From: Trichoplax sp. H2
Lineage: Eukaryota > Placozoa > Uniplacotomia > Trichoplacea
Length of the DNA: 64,000 nucleotides
Assembly: GCA_003344405.1 (NCBI GenBank)
Contig: NOWV01000167.1
Coordinates: 1-64,000, forward strand
Direction: 5' to 3'
Shown here piece after piece: positions 13,437 to 28,511 of the stretch; positions within the stretch are counted from its first letter, which is position 1; every line of letters starts with the position of its first letter. The notes under the pieces are model-generated. The model did no database searches, was not told the DNA's origin, and saw only the letters and a program-made list of their open reading frames with translations. Both the position numbers and the translations under genes were made by a program.

Positions 13437-14346
13437 TAATAATTATTTAAGAATAACACGATAGACTAGAATTTGGCCAATCTGTAAGAAGATTATAACA
13501 TGATATCCTTATTTCGCGTATTATCATTAACTATCAGTAAATTCGAGCATATACCGAAAGTTGAAAGTTCTGTTATAGTAGCATTATGATATTTATGCCA
13601 TTACTTATACTCTTAAACTTTAATTAGTGAATAGGTAGCATAAATACTGCCTATGTTAATAATTGGATGCAGAGATTTCATAGGAAGGTTATTACAAGGT
13701 TGTAGTAGTCAATGATGGAAATTATGTCGAGTTTCCGATATTTAAGTCCAACCACAATAGTAAGAGAGGGCAATATGACAGTATTAAAACTTACAAGTAG
13801 TAATACTAATAAGATTAATAATTATAATTTGGCATTTTCAAAAGAAGCCTTTTGTAATGTTATTCAACAGGTATTAAACAAACGAGGATATTTCGGTAAT
13901 TTTTTTCTATTTATAAATCAATTTGCGATAGCAGATGTTCTAATTACACAGAAAAAATAGGTATCGCTAGTATTGGAAGATATCGGATCGTTTAAACGTC
14001 ATTATATCATATGCACGTATGCATCATTATTAGTGGTTTAAAGTATATTAAAAATCTACGATAGTATAATAGAGAAGAATGCAGCCTTATCTGATCCTTG
14101 ACCTATACATATTCATGGTCAAGTTATTGGAAAAATAATAAAAATATAGTTATGCTGTATTAATTGCATTTACCTTGCTATAATAGAATTAGCGTTAGAT
14201 AGATAGTAGGGAGACAGATAAAATGCAATTTATTAATGATAATTATATATGTATAATTGGCAATTACGGTATGCAAGATCAGGTAATTACTAATAGGAAG
14301 ATATTTGCTTAATATAACTTATTACAACTCCTAGCATCCTCGACTA
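13437..14346. repeat. Segmental duplication, copy 2 (shortened)
   Basis: Near-identical to parts of 1-2397 but lacking about 550 and 930 bases present in copy 1. At one junction (14001-14006) the single word GTCATT replaces two separate GTCATT occurrences at 1119-1124 and 2053-2058 in copy 1, which points to microhomology-associated deletion in this copy. It ends about 1 kb before the start codon of BBOX copy C, whereas copy 1 ends about 120 bases before copy A. Confidence 0.9.
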
Positions 14347-15192
14347 TTTTATACTTCATTTTTGATTTAACGATATCAGTATTCTGAAAACAATGGCTTA
14401 CTCCGTAATTTCATTGTAAATAAAATTTGAGCTAATTATGACCAAGACGATCAGTGACTATTATTCTCTACTTTCATTGATAGGGATCTAGCTTAGGTAT
14501 TATAGAAATTGTACTTTAATTTCTTTACCCAACTAATATTCACACTAGCAGTAATAGATGACGAAAATAACACTAACTGTAGGTTTACTAACAGAATTCC
14601 ACGATTCGTGAGTTATGTGAACGATCAGCATGGTTTTTACTATGTAGAAATATGGAAAAATATTGATGTGATAACGCCTCTACTTCTGTATCGTATACTG
14701 TATTCTACCCTTTGGTACTACTTCATAGCGAATGATAATATCCTTTCACGCATAGCTTTTGATATTCGAATAGCTATTACCTTTATGATGGTACGAACCT
14801 GAGATATGGTTGTATATTCATTTACTGACTCTAATTGCAATTTGAGTAATAGACACTGGGAGAATTTTTGCTATGCCATATTAGAAGCGCTGGAACATAA
14901 AAAGCTACGGATGAAACAGCAGCGTGCGGTAATCGTCTTCACAATAAATGGTATGGTGGAATGATGAATGTTTATTAATAATTAGATTTATTCCTGATAA
15001 ATGACATCAATTCGCTGCCACATGTTTATGATGAAACTTGGTTTAAATCGTATAAATCGGTAATATTATCTTTATGCAGGTTGATTGCGCCAAAAAAAGT
15101 CGCCATTTATATATATGTTACGGCCAACATATATATATACGCTTTACAACGTCAATTGTCACCCCCTTCTTTTCAACTTTGCGCTGTAACTG

Positions 15193-15208
15193 CTGTACAG
15201 TACAGTAC
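15193..15208. promoter_or_regulatory. GTAC palindromic element upstream of BBOX copy C
   Basis: CTGTACAGTACAGTAC, with another CTGTAC at 15216-15221, about 140 bases before the ATG of the only intact BBOX copy. It is the same word family as the large arrays upstream of other genes in the window. A regulatory role is inference from position. Confidence 0.35.
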
Positions 15209-15344
15209 ATACTTTCTGTACATAAATATATATGACACATATACGCATGAGCTATCACATATAATAACATTAGCTAAAAATTTTCATTTTATCTATTTGT
15301 TATACCTTAAAGCTGCCACTACAGTCGATTCTACGGAAGTAACA

Positions 15345-18300
15345 ATGAGTTCGTTACTAAGATCAAGGAATTTCAATTTGGTAAAAATGCACATTTGCAA
15401 TACATCAAGCTCACTTATAAACCAATATAAGTTACCATTTCTTCCAAAGGTATGCTATTCGGTGCAAGTTAAAAATGATTTAAAACAAAAATGCGTCAAT
15501 TTAACTTGGGAGGATGGTATAACGACACGATATCCTCATCTATATTTACGAGATCACTGTCGCTGTTCAGCATGCTACGATTCTATCTCAGAACAACGTT
15601 TCTTATTCAATTGTATCTATGACAATTACAAAGACAAGATTGCCAAAGAGGTTCGCATCTGTGATAAGGGTGAAAGGCTACAAATTGATTGGTATGAGGA
15701 TGAAAAGCATCCTTATTCTGAATTTAAATTAGATTGGCTCAGGAAATATCGCTTCTCGACGGAAGAAGATGAAATGGTAGCTAGCAATATCTACCATCGT
15801 GATCGGCAAATATGGGGTAGCGAGATGCTAAATAAGATACCCCGATACGATTTCTATGCATTATTGCAAGATAAATTGGAATTATATCGATGGTTACGCT
15901 CTCTAATTAAGATTGGAATTACTATCCTTGACAATGTACCCGAAAAGCCAGGTCAAATGCATAAACTTGCCGATCGAGTTTCGTTTCTAAAATTAACCAC
16001 ATACGGGTAAGATTGATTTGTATTTTGCTTTCTACTTTGCCTATCTCCATGAGATAATGACAACTGGATGGACTTATATAGACTGCTAATATACTTGCCA
16101 ACAATTTACCGTGCTATTACAAATCGAGGCTTGTAATGAAGAATTAAAATGACAACTAATCACTCTGGGCTTACCGTTAGATTTGTTCTCCCAGATATCT
16201 GCCTACGCTACTACTATAAATACTGACGATTCTTCCATCGTCAGTAGGCCACAGTAAATCACTCGTGTGTCGTAAACAAAAATTGAATCCGCGCTTTAAA
16301 GAGTTAGACAATTTATAGAACAGTTACAAAATCGTTAGTTTTATTATTAGCACAAAGATGATATTATAAAACTGTATATAAAGTCATAGTGTAATGAAAT
16401 GAAAAGTGTAGAGATCAAGCTACAAAACTTTAACAAACTTTGATTCTACTGTCGTTGCACTCCGGTCGACTTAACGAAACTTTGACACTAAATAAAAATT
16501 GGGAAAATAATCGAACAACAATTTATTACAAAACAAGAATGGAGAGAAGTGTAAACCGAACAACCTTACAAATACTTAGCTTTAAGTATTAATAAAATAA
16601 GTGACAGACTTCAAAAACTGTCAACGGCCAAACAACCTTTCAAAAACAAGAACGTTTTAATTTACGACAATTCGACCCCGAAGGCCTTTTAAATTCAACA
16701 AGTTCTTCAAAAGAATCTTCTTCTACTCTCCCTCTCGAATTTTCTAATTGCACTATCATTTATAGGCTTCATAGAGCCGCCAGAGGTATTTAAAACTAAA
16801 TATTTACTAACCAATCGCTCTTAAGAACCGTTTTAGAAAACTACTTTGCACCATTTAAAAAAAAAAATCATTCAAAGTTCAGACACAATTTACCCTATGA
16901 TTCCCTTACAAAACACTATAAAACCAACAAGTTAGCTATAAAAAAATACGTCAAACTTCACTTGTAACATAATTTCTATCATTCATACGTTCTAAAAGTC
17001 TAAAAACCAACCTTTAAACATCAAGATTTAGTCATAAAAATAACGGTCTAACTACTTAACAATCAACACAACCTCTGCCAATTTCCATCTTATTTTCTAC
17101 TTTCCTCACTAAACTTCGCTTCCTAATGTGACTTTCATGTCCCGTCATAAAATTCCAAAGTTTCAAATTCATATTAAAAGTTTAAATTTCAAAAATCAAC
17201 TCTTACGATATTTTTCGTAAACAAACATCCAAAAATTAAAACAGGAAAATTATATCGGACATAAATCCGTCCGGTTCCGGAATCCGAATCCGAAAAATCC
17301 GGATTTTATAAAGATCACAGTAATCGCTTATCAAAAAAATTTATATGACTATTACGACTACTTTTCTGATATTAGTATCGCTGAATATTGACAGTTGATG
17401 TTTTAGCGTCAGGATGTACGGTAACTGTACGATTATAGACTACATTACAGTCCTTTATTGTCATGACTTTATTGTCATGTTATAAGTCCCCTTTCCCTAG
17501 GGATAGGGTTTTGTTACTAAGTCAAATTCAGTTATAATTTGAATAGACGATCAAACGCCCTTTCTTTAGATCAGGCAATTGCTCCAGGGCTACTTCTATA
17601 GTAATCTATATGATACCGTGTAAAGTAATGAAGAAGAAAAGATGGCGACATGATGATTTGGCAGGGTAAAATCTAAAAACACTATCACTTTCTAGGTATT
17701 TTTTATAGTAAAATAATACTAGTTACATACTAAAAGCTATAAGGGACTCTACTTTTAGTCCTTTACTACAATAGATAGCGGTAATATCCGCAAATATTGA
17801 AAGGTCTTATCCAAGAAAGTCAGATAAGTAATCATCCAAGAAAGGCACTTTGCGGATAATGTAGTATATTTAGGAATAATTCTGATGTTCTGGTAGGGTA
17901 GTATTAAGGAGATGAAATGATTTTTAGATGAGAGATCCTGCTAGTAATACTGCTACAGATACGCTAGCGGTTAGGATCTTCTGGCAATAAGTTTTGAGTC
18001 CATTCTATCAATCCGGCTAATTTAAACCCAATATTTAAAAATCTGTTAATGTAGTAAAGTGAAGTTTGTAATTGTAGGTTAAGACTAAAGCAATCCATCA
18101 CCTTTGAATAAAATTAATTAAGTTATAAATGACTCAGGCTACTAGTTTTATTTATTATTTATACGAGTATCAACGTAGATAATTAATTGATTTACCGTCC
18201 TAATTTAATTTATCAAGGCCCACATTTCAAGTTGAAAGTAGATCTGTTGCTAGTAATGTCGCATTTACCAACGCTGGTCTGGCAATGCATACCGATCTTG

Positions 18301-19095
18301 CATTTATAACCTATGTTCCTGGAGTAAGTTTTCGAAATCTAATAAATTAATTAACGAATTTTTTTTCAATCAAATTTTTTTAATACAGAATGATAATAAT
18401 TTTGCCATACGATAATTTTTATTTAAATAAACTAGGTACAAATGCTGCATTGCATCTCAAAGGCCGGTCAAGGCGGTGAAAGTCGATTTGTTGACGGCTT
18501 TCGAGCTGCTACTCAATTAAAGGAAAAATATCCTGAAGCATTCAATCTACTAGTTAAATATCCAATCCGATACTATGATGTCGGAAAGGATTATATTACT
18601 TTTAATCAGTTGACACAACATCCAATTATCAGGTATAGGATATCTAAGCGTATTTTTTAATAACCAAGAAGGCAATGGATAGATTCTTATTTTAAAATAT
18701 CGATACTAAAGAGAATTTAGATCTTTGAAACTTATTTTGTATGTTGCATTAGATTACATGATAATGGAGAGCTAAAGCAAATCGTTTATGCTGACCATCC
18801 ACGAAGTCCGTTAATGGGTGTTCCACAGAATAAAGTCATCGATCTTTACGATGCTATGAGTAAATTTTTAGAATGTGTTTATGATCCATCCAATATGATA
18901 TATACCTTGTTGGAATCGGGCAGCATGATGGTTCTTGATAATTTTAGAGTGATGCATGGAAGAGCCTCTTATGAAGTCAAACCAGGAAGTTGTCGGCACT
19001 TGGAAGGTGGTTACCTTGACTGGGACGAGGTCACATCACGTATGCGTGTCCTTGAACGAGAACTCAACATTGATTACACTTCAGCAATAGTTTAA
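15345..19095 (+). CDS. Gamma-butyrobetaine dioxygenase-like protein (intact copy C)
   Basis: Exons are 15345-16006, 18218-18323, 18436-18632 and 18753-19095 (435 residues, all junctions GT..AG and in phase). The family hydroxylates gamma-butyrobetaine to L-carnitine using Fe(II) and 2-oxoglutarate. The N-terminal zinc domain shows Cys72, Cys74, Cys77 and His122 in the spacing of human BBOX1. Iron ligands are His245, Asp247 (MHTD) and His390 (MHGR), and Arg403 sits 13 residues after the last His, as for 2-oxoglutarate binding. The C-terminus HLEGGYLDWDEVTSRMR is BBOX-like rather than trimethyllysine-dioxygenase-like. The first 40 residues are a basic, Ser-rich extension, possibly mitochondrial. 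I chose ATG 15345 because homology with copies A and B begins soon after. The frame stays open to 15081 but that part is low-complexity. Intron 1 is 2.2 kb, much longer than in A or B. Confidence 0.9.
16165..16400. repeat. Dispersed hairpin element, copy 1 (in BBOX-C intron 1)
   Basis: It contains a perfect 10-bp stem, TACTGACGAT (16221-16230) with ATCGTCAGTA (16237-16246) and a 6-base loop. It aligns over about 200 bases, with gaps, to 56620-56850: a shared TTTGT..CC lead, the same stem position, CAGTAA just after the stem, and AATTTATAG then AAAGATG further downstream. The identity of the element is unknown. Confidence 0.5.
16400..17300. other. G-poor, strand-asymmetric block in BBOX-C intron 1
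   Basis: The + strand here is conspicuously rich in A, C and T and poor in G compared with flanking DNA, so the minus strand is purine-rich. It ends in a cluster of TCCGG/CCGGA palindromes near 17268-17305. Only short open frames exist on either strand. It could be a decayed transposable element inserted in the intron, but I recognise no protein in it. Confidence 0.4.
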
Positions 19096-22290
<3,195 letters not shown>

Positions 22291-22699
22291 ACTTGTCCAA
22301 TTTCAAAGCTCACCAAGATTTCCAATGTAGAAATTCTTCAAGCTGCTGCAAGGCATCAAAATGAAGTTATCACGTTTACAGGCTAGTTTTAGTACCGAGT
22401 AAGTAATGCGTTACTTACTGTACTCTGATTTCCCAGCTACTGTATTACACCGTACAGCATATTCAATTCCCTTTTCAAGGCTCTACAGTCCTTTGCATCC
22501 AGTACAATACTGTACTGTACAGTATGATACTGTACGGTGGCCCAATCGGGATAGCTTACAGTACAGCGCAGAATTAGTACTGTACGGTACAGATTCTATT
22601 CTGTAAAGTTGTCCCTTTTGGCCCAGTGTACAGTACTGTACACTGAGTGTACAGTACAGTGTAGTACTGTACGCCTGTACGGTACTGTATGATCATTGA

Positions 22700-23075
22700 T
22701 CACCCGATTAAGCGGCATCGGGTAAAATCGGGTTCGGTTCACAACTGCCGTTGCTATGCTAATACAGTACTCTATACGGTACGGCACCAGCCAGGGTCCT
22801 TTGTCGGGCACCCGATTAAACAGCATCGGGTATAATCGGGTTCGGTTCAGAAAATACTACAATAAACTGCTGTCGCTATGCTACGGATTACGTTGTTGGA
22901 ATATTACAAACTGCCGTCGCTTTGCCGACTGATTATGTTCTTAGAATATTATTATACAATAAATCTTCAAAGGCGACTCAGCCTTGCATCGCTATGCTGA
23001 CGGGTTACGTTGTTATAATATTACAAACTCTCGTTACTTTACCGACGAATTATGTTCTATAGGCGTTAATTGCGA
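22700..23075. repeat. Two interleaved tandem repeats present in only one near-duplicate
   Basis: A unit with CCCGATTAA, GCATCGGGTA and AATCGGGTTCGGTTCA occurs at 22701-22741 and again at 22809-22849 (period 108). A second unit starting GCTATGCT and containing TTACGTTGTT and ATATTACAAAC occurs at 22875 and 22991 (period 116). The homologous position in the second near-duplicate (about 23935-24030) instead holds a different segment rich in ACGTC words. Confidence 0.6.
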
Positions 23076-23569
23076 TAGGAAATTGTCCGCTACATCAGGT
23101 GACGGTGATGAGAAAATGCCAAATTAAGGACCCCGGTACGAGCTCATGGATAAGCGTCACTTGTCTACGGTATATAAGACGAGTTATGTATGTCCTAGAA
23201 CAGTTCTGTTACCAGCCTCTCTGTGTGTGATTCTTGTGAATAAGCCGAATAAAAATTTTGATACTTTTCAAAGTGTAAAGACGAATCACTGAGTTTCCAT
23301 TCATTAAGGAAAACAGTACTGTGCTGTACAATGTACAGTACAGTACATAGTCTAGTACAGTACTGTCCTACCATTTTTACTACAGTACTACAGTATACTG
23401 TACTGTACACTGTACACTGTACTGTACAATATGTAACATAATGAATTATCATATCAAACGTACTGTATAGCTCCGAACCTAGTCACACATACATTCACCA
23501 ACAGTGTACGAAGAATTAGAAGGAAAGTGTACAGCAGATGAATAAATAAATGCCTCTGTATATGCTGAG

Positions 23570-23589
23570 NNNNNNNNNNNNNNNNNNNN
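23570..23589. other. Assembly gap (20 N)
   Basis: Flanks are near-duplicates of neighbouring sequence, so the gap probably marks an unresolved allele or repeat rather than missing unique DNA. Confidence 0.95.
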
Positions 23590-24960
23590 GTCCAATTTCA
23601 AAGCTCACCAAGATTTCCAATGTAGAAATTCTTCAAGCTGCTGCCAGGCATCAAAATGAAGTTATCACGTTTACAGGCTAGTTTTAGTACCGAATCAGTA
23701 ATGCGTTACTTACTGTACTCTGATTTCCCAGCTACTGTTTCACACCGTACAGTACAGCATATTCAATTCCCTTTTCAAGGCTCTACAGTCTACAGTCCTT
23801 TGCATCCAGCACCGTCCAGTACAATACTGTACCGTGGCCCAAACGGGATAGCTTTACAGCGCAGAATCAGTACAGTACAGTACAGTATACACTGTACAGT
23901 ACTGTACACTGTACACTGTACAGTACAGTTCGTCGACGTCCGATCTGACAACGAACGTACAGTACATACCGAACGTCCAAAATCGAACGTCCGTTGGACG
24001 TCCAATCGCTCGACGTCTACAGCACTAGATACATCAGGTGACGGTGATGAGAAAATGCCAAATTAAGGACCCTGGTACGAGCTCATGGATAAGCGTCACT
24101 TGTCTACGGTATATAAGATGAGTTATGTATGTCCTAGAACAGTTCTGTTACTAGCCTCTCTGTGTGTGATTCTTGTGAATAAGCCGAATAAAAATTTTGA
24201 TACTTTTCAAAGTGTAAAGACGAATCACTGAGTTTCCATTCATTAAGGAAAACAGTACTGTACTGTACTGTACTGTGCTGTTGTACAATGTACAGTACAG
24301 TACTGTACATAGTCTAGTACAGTACAGTACATACAGTACTGTACTGTACGGTCCTACCATTTTTACTACAGTACTACACTGTACTGTACACTGTACAATA
24401 TGTAACATAATGAATTATCATATCAAACGTACTGTATAGCTCTGAACCTAGTCACACATACATTCACTAACAGTGTACGAAGAATTAGAAGGAAAGTGTA
24501 CAGTAGATGAATAAATAAATGCCTCTGTATATGCTGAGTACGCTCAGTCTGCTGTATACTTCAACCTCAACTTTCCTCTGAGTCTTCTTTTGCTTTTTCT
24601 ATCTCTAAGCTATCTTCACATGATTGGCAAATTACCGCTTTTTGTGTCACACACTGCTCATGTACTGTACACTGTACACTGTACAGTGTACAGTACAGTA
24701 AAGCCAGCTTCAGATACTAGTACTGTACTGTACATATTAATATACTGTACAGTACAGTACTGTACTGTACAGTATCTCATCCTCTACTTACAGTACAGTA
24801 CAGGACAGGACAGTACTGTATAGGAAGCATCCTATGCCAGTTTACCATCCGGTAACATTATACAGAACAACTAACTACAGCTGTAACTACAGACAATGCT
24901 GTACACAGTGTAGCCTACAGTACTCGCTACTCCGTCTTAGGAAAAGTACTGTGCACTGTA

Positions 24961-24980
24961 NNNNNNNNNNNNNNNNNNNN
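24961..24980. other. Assembly gap (20 N)
   Basis: Inside the GTAC-palindrome region. The sequence after the gap repeats sequence seen before it (24381 onward). Confidence 0.95.
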
Positions 24981-25958
24981 ACTGTACAATATGTAACATA
25001 ATGAATTATCATATCAAACGTACTGTATAGCTCCGAACCTAGTCACACATACATTCACCAACAGTGTACGAAGAATTAGAAGGAAAGTGTACAGCAGATG
25101 AATAAATAAATGCCTCTGTATATGCTGAGTACGCTCAGTCTGCTGTATACTTCAACCTCAACTTTCCTCTGAGTCTTCTTTTGCTTTTTCTATCTCTAAG
25201 CTATCTTCACATGATTGGCAAATTACCGCTTGTTGTGTCACACACTGCTCATGTACAGTACAGTACAGTAAAGCCAGCTTCAGATACTAGTACTGTACAT
25301 ATTAATACAGTATATCTCATCCTCTACGTACAGTACAGTACAGGACAGGACAGTGCTGTACTGTATAGGAAGCATCCTATGCCAGTTTACCATCCAGTAA
25401 CATTATACAGAACAACTAACTACAGCTGTAGCTACAGACAATGCTGTACACAGTGTATCCTACAGTACTCACTACTCCGTCTTAGGAAAAGTACTGTGCA
25501 CTGTACACTGTACCGTGGACACTCGGCTACTCCACTGCTTTTTGCATAGTTCTCATAGTAAATATTGAATTGAGTGTATCCCTGCCCCAAGCTGGTCTCT
25601 AACTCTATACAAAACATGTTATATATATTTAATTTTAGTTGAGTCATACTCGCCATGTTGTTACTTAGCACTTTTGAACTGTTTGCACTCGCAGATACGC
25701 CTGTGCCTTGTGGTACTACTGTACTCTAATCGAATGAGTTAGTAGAGTACGCACCAAAGTCCCTAACTGGCTGTAACTTCTTGAAATCTTGGCAATCACA
25801 CCGGCATTCATTTGTTAAATCTCTTCCATACAGAGCTAGAACAAGAACACAATATACAGTAACACTGTGCCCATTAGAGAATTTCATTTTTGAAGCAATA
25901 ATAAATACAAGTGAATTGAGTTGATATCATACCAAGCACAAAACATTCAGCAATCATC

Positions 25959-26757
25959 ATGTCAGGCAGCCCCGCAATGAAATTAGTCCAAAGCCTAGTA
26001 GAAAGAAGAGGAATACTTATGTTTTCTAAAACCTATTGCGGTTTTTGTACAAAGGTCAAGAGGATCTTTCAAAACATTGGCGTGCATGATGCGGAAATTC
26101 TAGAATTAGACGAGCGAGATGATGGAGACGAAATTCAAGTAGGAGCTTGAGCCAATTAAACAACTTGAATAGACTATATATCAATATTCTGTTAGGGTTA
26201 GGCTTAGGGTAGTGTAGGTACTAGGTATACTGTTACGCATGTTACGATGTATTGTATCAGCAATTAGCAAATCATACTATCCTTCATGTTAATCCAGAAT
26301 TATTTTGCAACATAAAAGTCCATGATCATGACTGACAGCTACGATACTCTATTCACTGCTTAGATAAACTTGCTCATTATAGTGGTTGTGGTCGTAAAGT
26401 AGTTTCATAACGATTGATACCACCGCTATTACTACAAAACTGTACTAAGTTCAAATTACCGCTTGCATACAATTAAACTCCAATTCAATTGTGTAATAAT
26501 TAAAGTGCGTTGCCAAAAATATGTTCAACGTAAAATACCGTCGATAGACCAGTGCATTCGCATACACACTCCAGATGCTCTCGTTTAAAATGGTCTTGAT
26601 TGGATATTTTTTCTAGAGCGCTCTATTACAATTAACAAAACAGCGGACGGTGCCTAATATCTTCATTGGTGGAAAACACATCGGTGGTTGTTCCGATATT
26701 GAGAAGATGCATGCAAATGGCAAGTTGATTTCGTTAATTCAAGCTGCTAGAAGTTAA
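25959..26757 (+). CDS. Glutaredoxin (dithiol, CGFC active site)
   Basis: Two exons, 25959-26138 and 26617-26757, joined in phase 0 to give 106 residues, the usual size of a single-domain cytosolic glutaredoxin. It reduces protein and glutathione mixed disulfides using glutathione. The active site is Cys27-Gly-Phe-Cys30 in the context SKTYCGFC, where many family members have CPYC or CGYC. The cis-proline loop is TVPN at 71-74, and the GGKHIGGCSD stretch is the glutathione-binding segment. No signal or transit peptide is evident. A second ATG at codon 7 is an alternative start. The gene is convergent with the TrmH-like gene about 0.9 kb downstream. Confidence 0.93.
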
Positions 26758-27644
26758 GTGGATGAAAAGATCTCGAAAGGACTACGGCATTTTTCTTGAG
26801 TTATTGCAACTGTCATTCATTGGTGTATTCCAGATTATACATGATAATAGTGCAATTAAACTTGGTTTAATGACACGGAGCTTTTTATTGGTTGTTTTAT
26901 GCATTACCCATGCTACACCTGTTCGAGGTCTGGACTAATAAGTATTATTTCTTAGTAGAAGACTGTGACGTGTTCTTAAGTTGTAAATTGTAGTGCTTTA
27001 ATTTAAGGAATTTTGCAAATACTAATCAATACACATACGCGTGCCTTCATCCAGCGAACTAACGATCTGAAATAATGATCTTGTGTAATACCTATGAACA
27101 TCTCATTAGTAAACATGGCAACTAAGAAATTTTCGGATTGCCACCTAGCGATACCATTTTAAATTGATCTATCATCGCTATTTTATTGTTACTTAGCCTA
27201 AGCAATACATGATGGCAGGCATGTCAGCGTGATAATCTATTGCGGTCTTTTGCTATTTAATGGCTACTGTTGACAATAAATATAATACATTCTTATATTT
27301 TGGTGTGATGTACCCTGTAAATGACTGATGCATTATTGATCTTGCAGCAATTTACGACCTTAAAGATGCAAGCTATCTCTAAATAGAATGATGCTGAAGT
27401 AGGCATGTAAATTTTATAGTGTACGAATGTTTTGTACGCTTTTAGAATGCAACCAGTATATCAGTTTAATAAAGTGTAAGAAGTTAGGACAAGGTACCAT
27501 CTCATTCTTAGAGTTTAACTAAACTCGTAGTAACTGTAGTTATTGAATAGCAGTTGGAACCTATAGTCATTTACAAATTGCTGACGATTTTCGAGTCATG
27601 CAACTAAGCAAAATAGTAAATGTAAATTCAGAGATGTAGTTAGC
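26758..27644. other. Intergenic between convergent genes
   Basis: About 0.9 kb of AT-rich DNA separating the 3' ends of the glutaredoxin and TrmH-like genes. No feature seen beyond likely 3' untranslated sequence. Confidence 0.5.
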
Positions 27645-28511
27645 CTACAGCTTAATACCATATTCCTTTAACATATACTGTAAAAGTAGGTCATCTTGCT
27701 CTGCTTCAGTGAGATCTCCATGGTAACCCTAAAGTAAAAGAGCACGTCAATAATTATAATAATTGAGACGTAAGGCAATTTTTGAAAAATCTGTGCTGCT
27801 TTCTAACATATAAATATACAATAATGATCTACTACGCATTACGAATTTACGTACTAGCTTTCTGATTCTGTCTTGATATATATGATACAATATAATTGCT
27901 GCAGCAACGGAAACATTATAACTCTCTACGAAACCAACCATACTGATGCGAAAGACGTTGTCGACTAAATTCATTGCTTCTTTAGAGATACCTTCCTGCT
28001 CTGAGCCAAGTACAACGGCTGTTTTATTAGAAAAGTCGAAAGAATCCAAAGTTTTCGTTTTATTTTCAGAGCTTGTTGCAAGAATTTTGTAGCCACATGA
28101 CTTCAGTTGAGAGATACATTCTTCAGTTGATTTCCAAGACTCAATATCAATCCATTTCATTGCTCCTGCATCAGTCCTTCCGCATGTCTTCAATCGGTAT
28201 AAAGGGCTGGGTATTCTATGTGCAGTTTGAAAACCTAAAGCATCCATTGTTCTGTATATAGCTTGTTCGTTACCTTCATTTGTAATCCCTTCCAAGACAA
28301 CAGCAATACTTCTTGTTCTATTTTTTACAGCATTTGTCATTTTATCAAGTCTTTCTTTCGTGAAAGCACAAGTAAGTTTCTGTAATAACTCTTTATTGTA
28401 AGATGCATTATTAGTCAGTGTGCCAAAATCCTCAATTGTAGATTTAGAAGTTACAACAGTCAGCATATCTTTGGCCTTCGTATATCGCCTCCATAGGCTA
28501 AAATAACTCAT
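27645..28511 (-). CDS. TrmH/SpoU-family RNA 2'-O-methyltransferase
   Basis: Exons on the minus strand are 28511-27855 and 27728-27645 (246 residues), joined in phase 0 across a GTACGT..TTTAG intron. SpoU-class knot enzymes methylate ribose 2'-OH in tRNA or rRNA with S-adenosylmethionine. Motif 1 is VLEGITNEGNEQAIYRTMDALG, a degraded form of the usual N..A..RTA. Motif 2 is VLGSEQEGIS and motif 3 is ISMVGFVESYNVSVAAAIIL. The last exon adds GYHGDLTEAEQDDLLLQYML, the tail typical of stand-alone TrmH-like proteins, and supports the intron. The frame extends upstream to an ATG at 28613, adding a basic 34-residue leader that could be a mitochondrial signal. The target RNA cannot be read from the sequence. 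Confidence 0.85.

Noticed and set aside
14509-14802. 97-codon + strand frame between the duplicated flank and BBOX copy C
   Set aside because: Begins at TTG, has no recognisable motif and no splice context. Plausible by chance at this AT content.
15081-15344. Upstream extension of the BBOX copy C frame (88 codons)
   Set aside because: Low-complexity Ile/Tyr-rich sequence with no ATG at its start. Homology with copies A and B begins near 15345, and the region holds the GTAC element and probable promoter.
15345-19095. Trimethyllysine dioxygenase as the identity of the BBOX-like genes
   Set aside because: The C-terminal HLEGGYLDWDEVTSRMR block and the N-terminal zinc-cluster spacing fit gamma-butyrobetaine dioxygenase better, although the extra N-terminal leader recalls the mitochondrial enzyme.
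22406-25671. Many open frames of 60-136 codons rich in Tyr, Ser, Thr, Val and Cys on both strands
   Set aside because: They are translations of the TACAG/CTGTA repeats. Length and frame change between near-duplicate copies.
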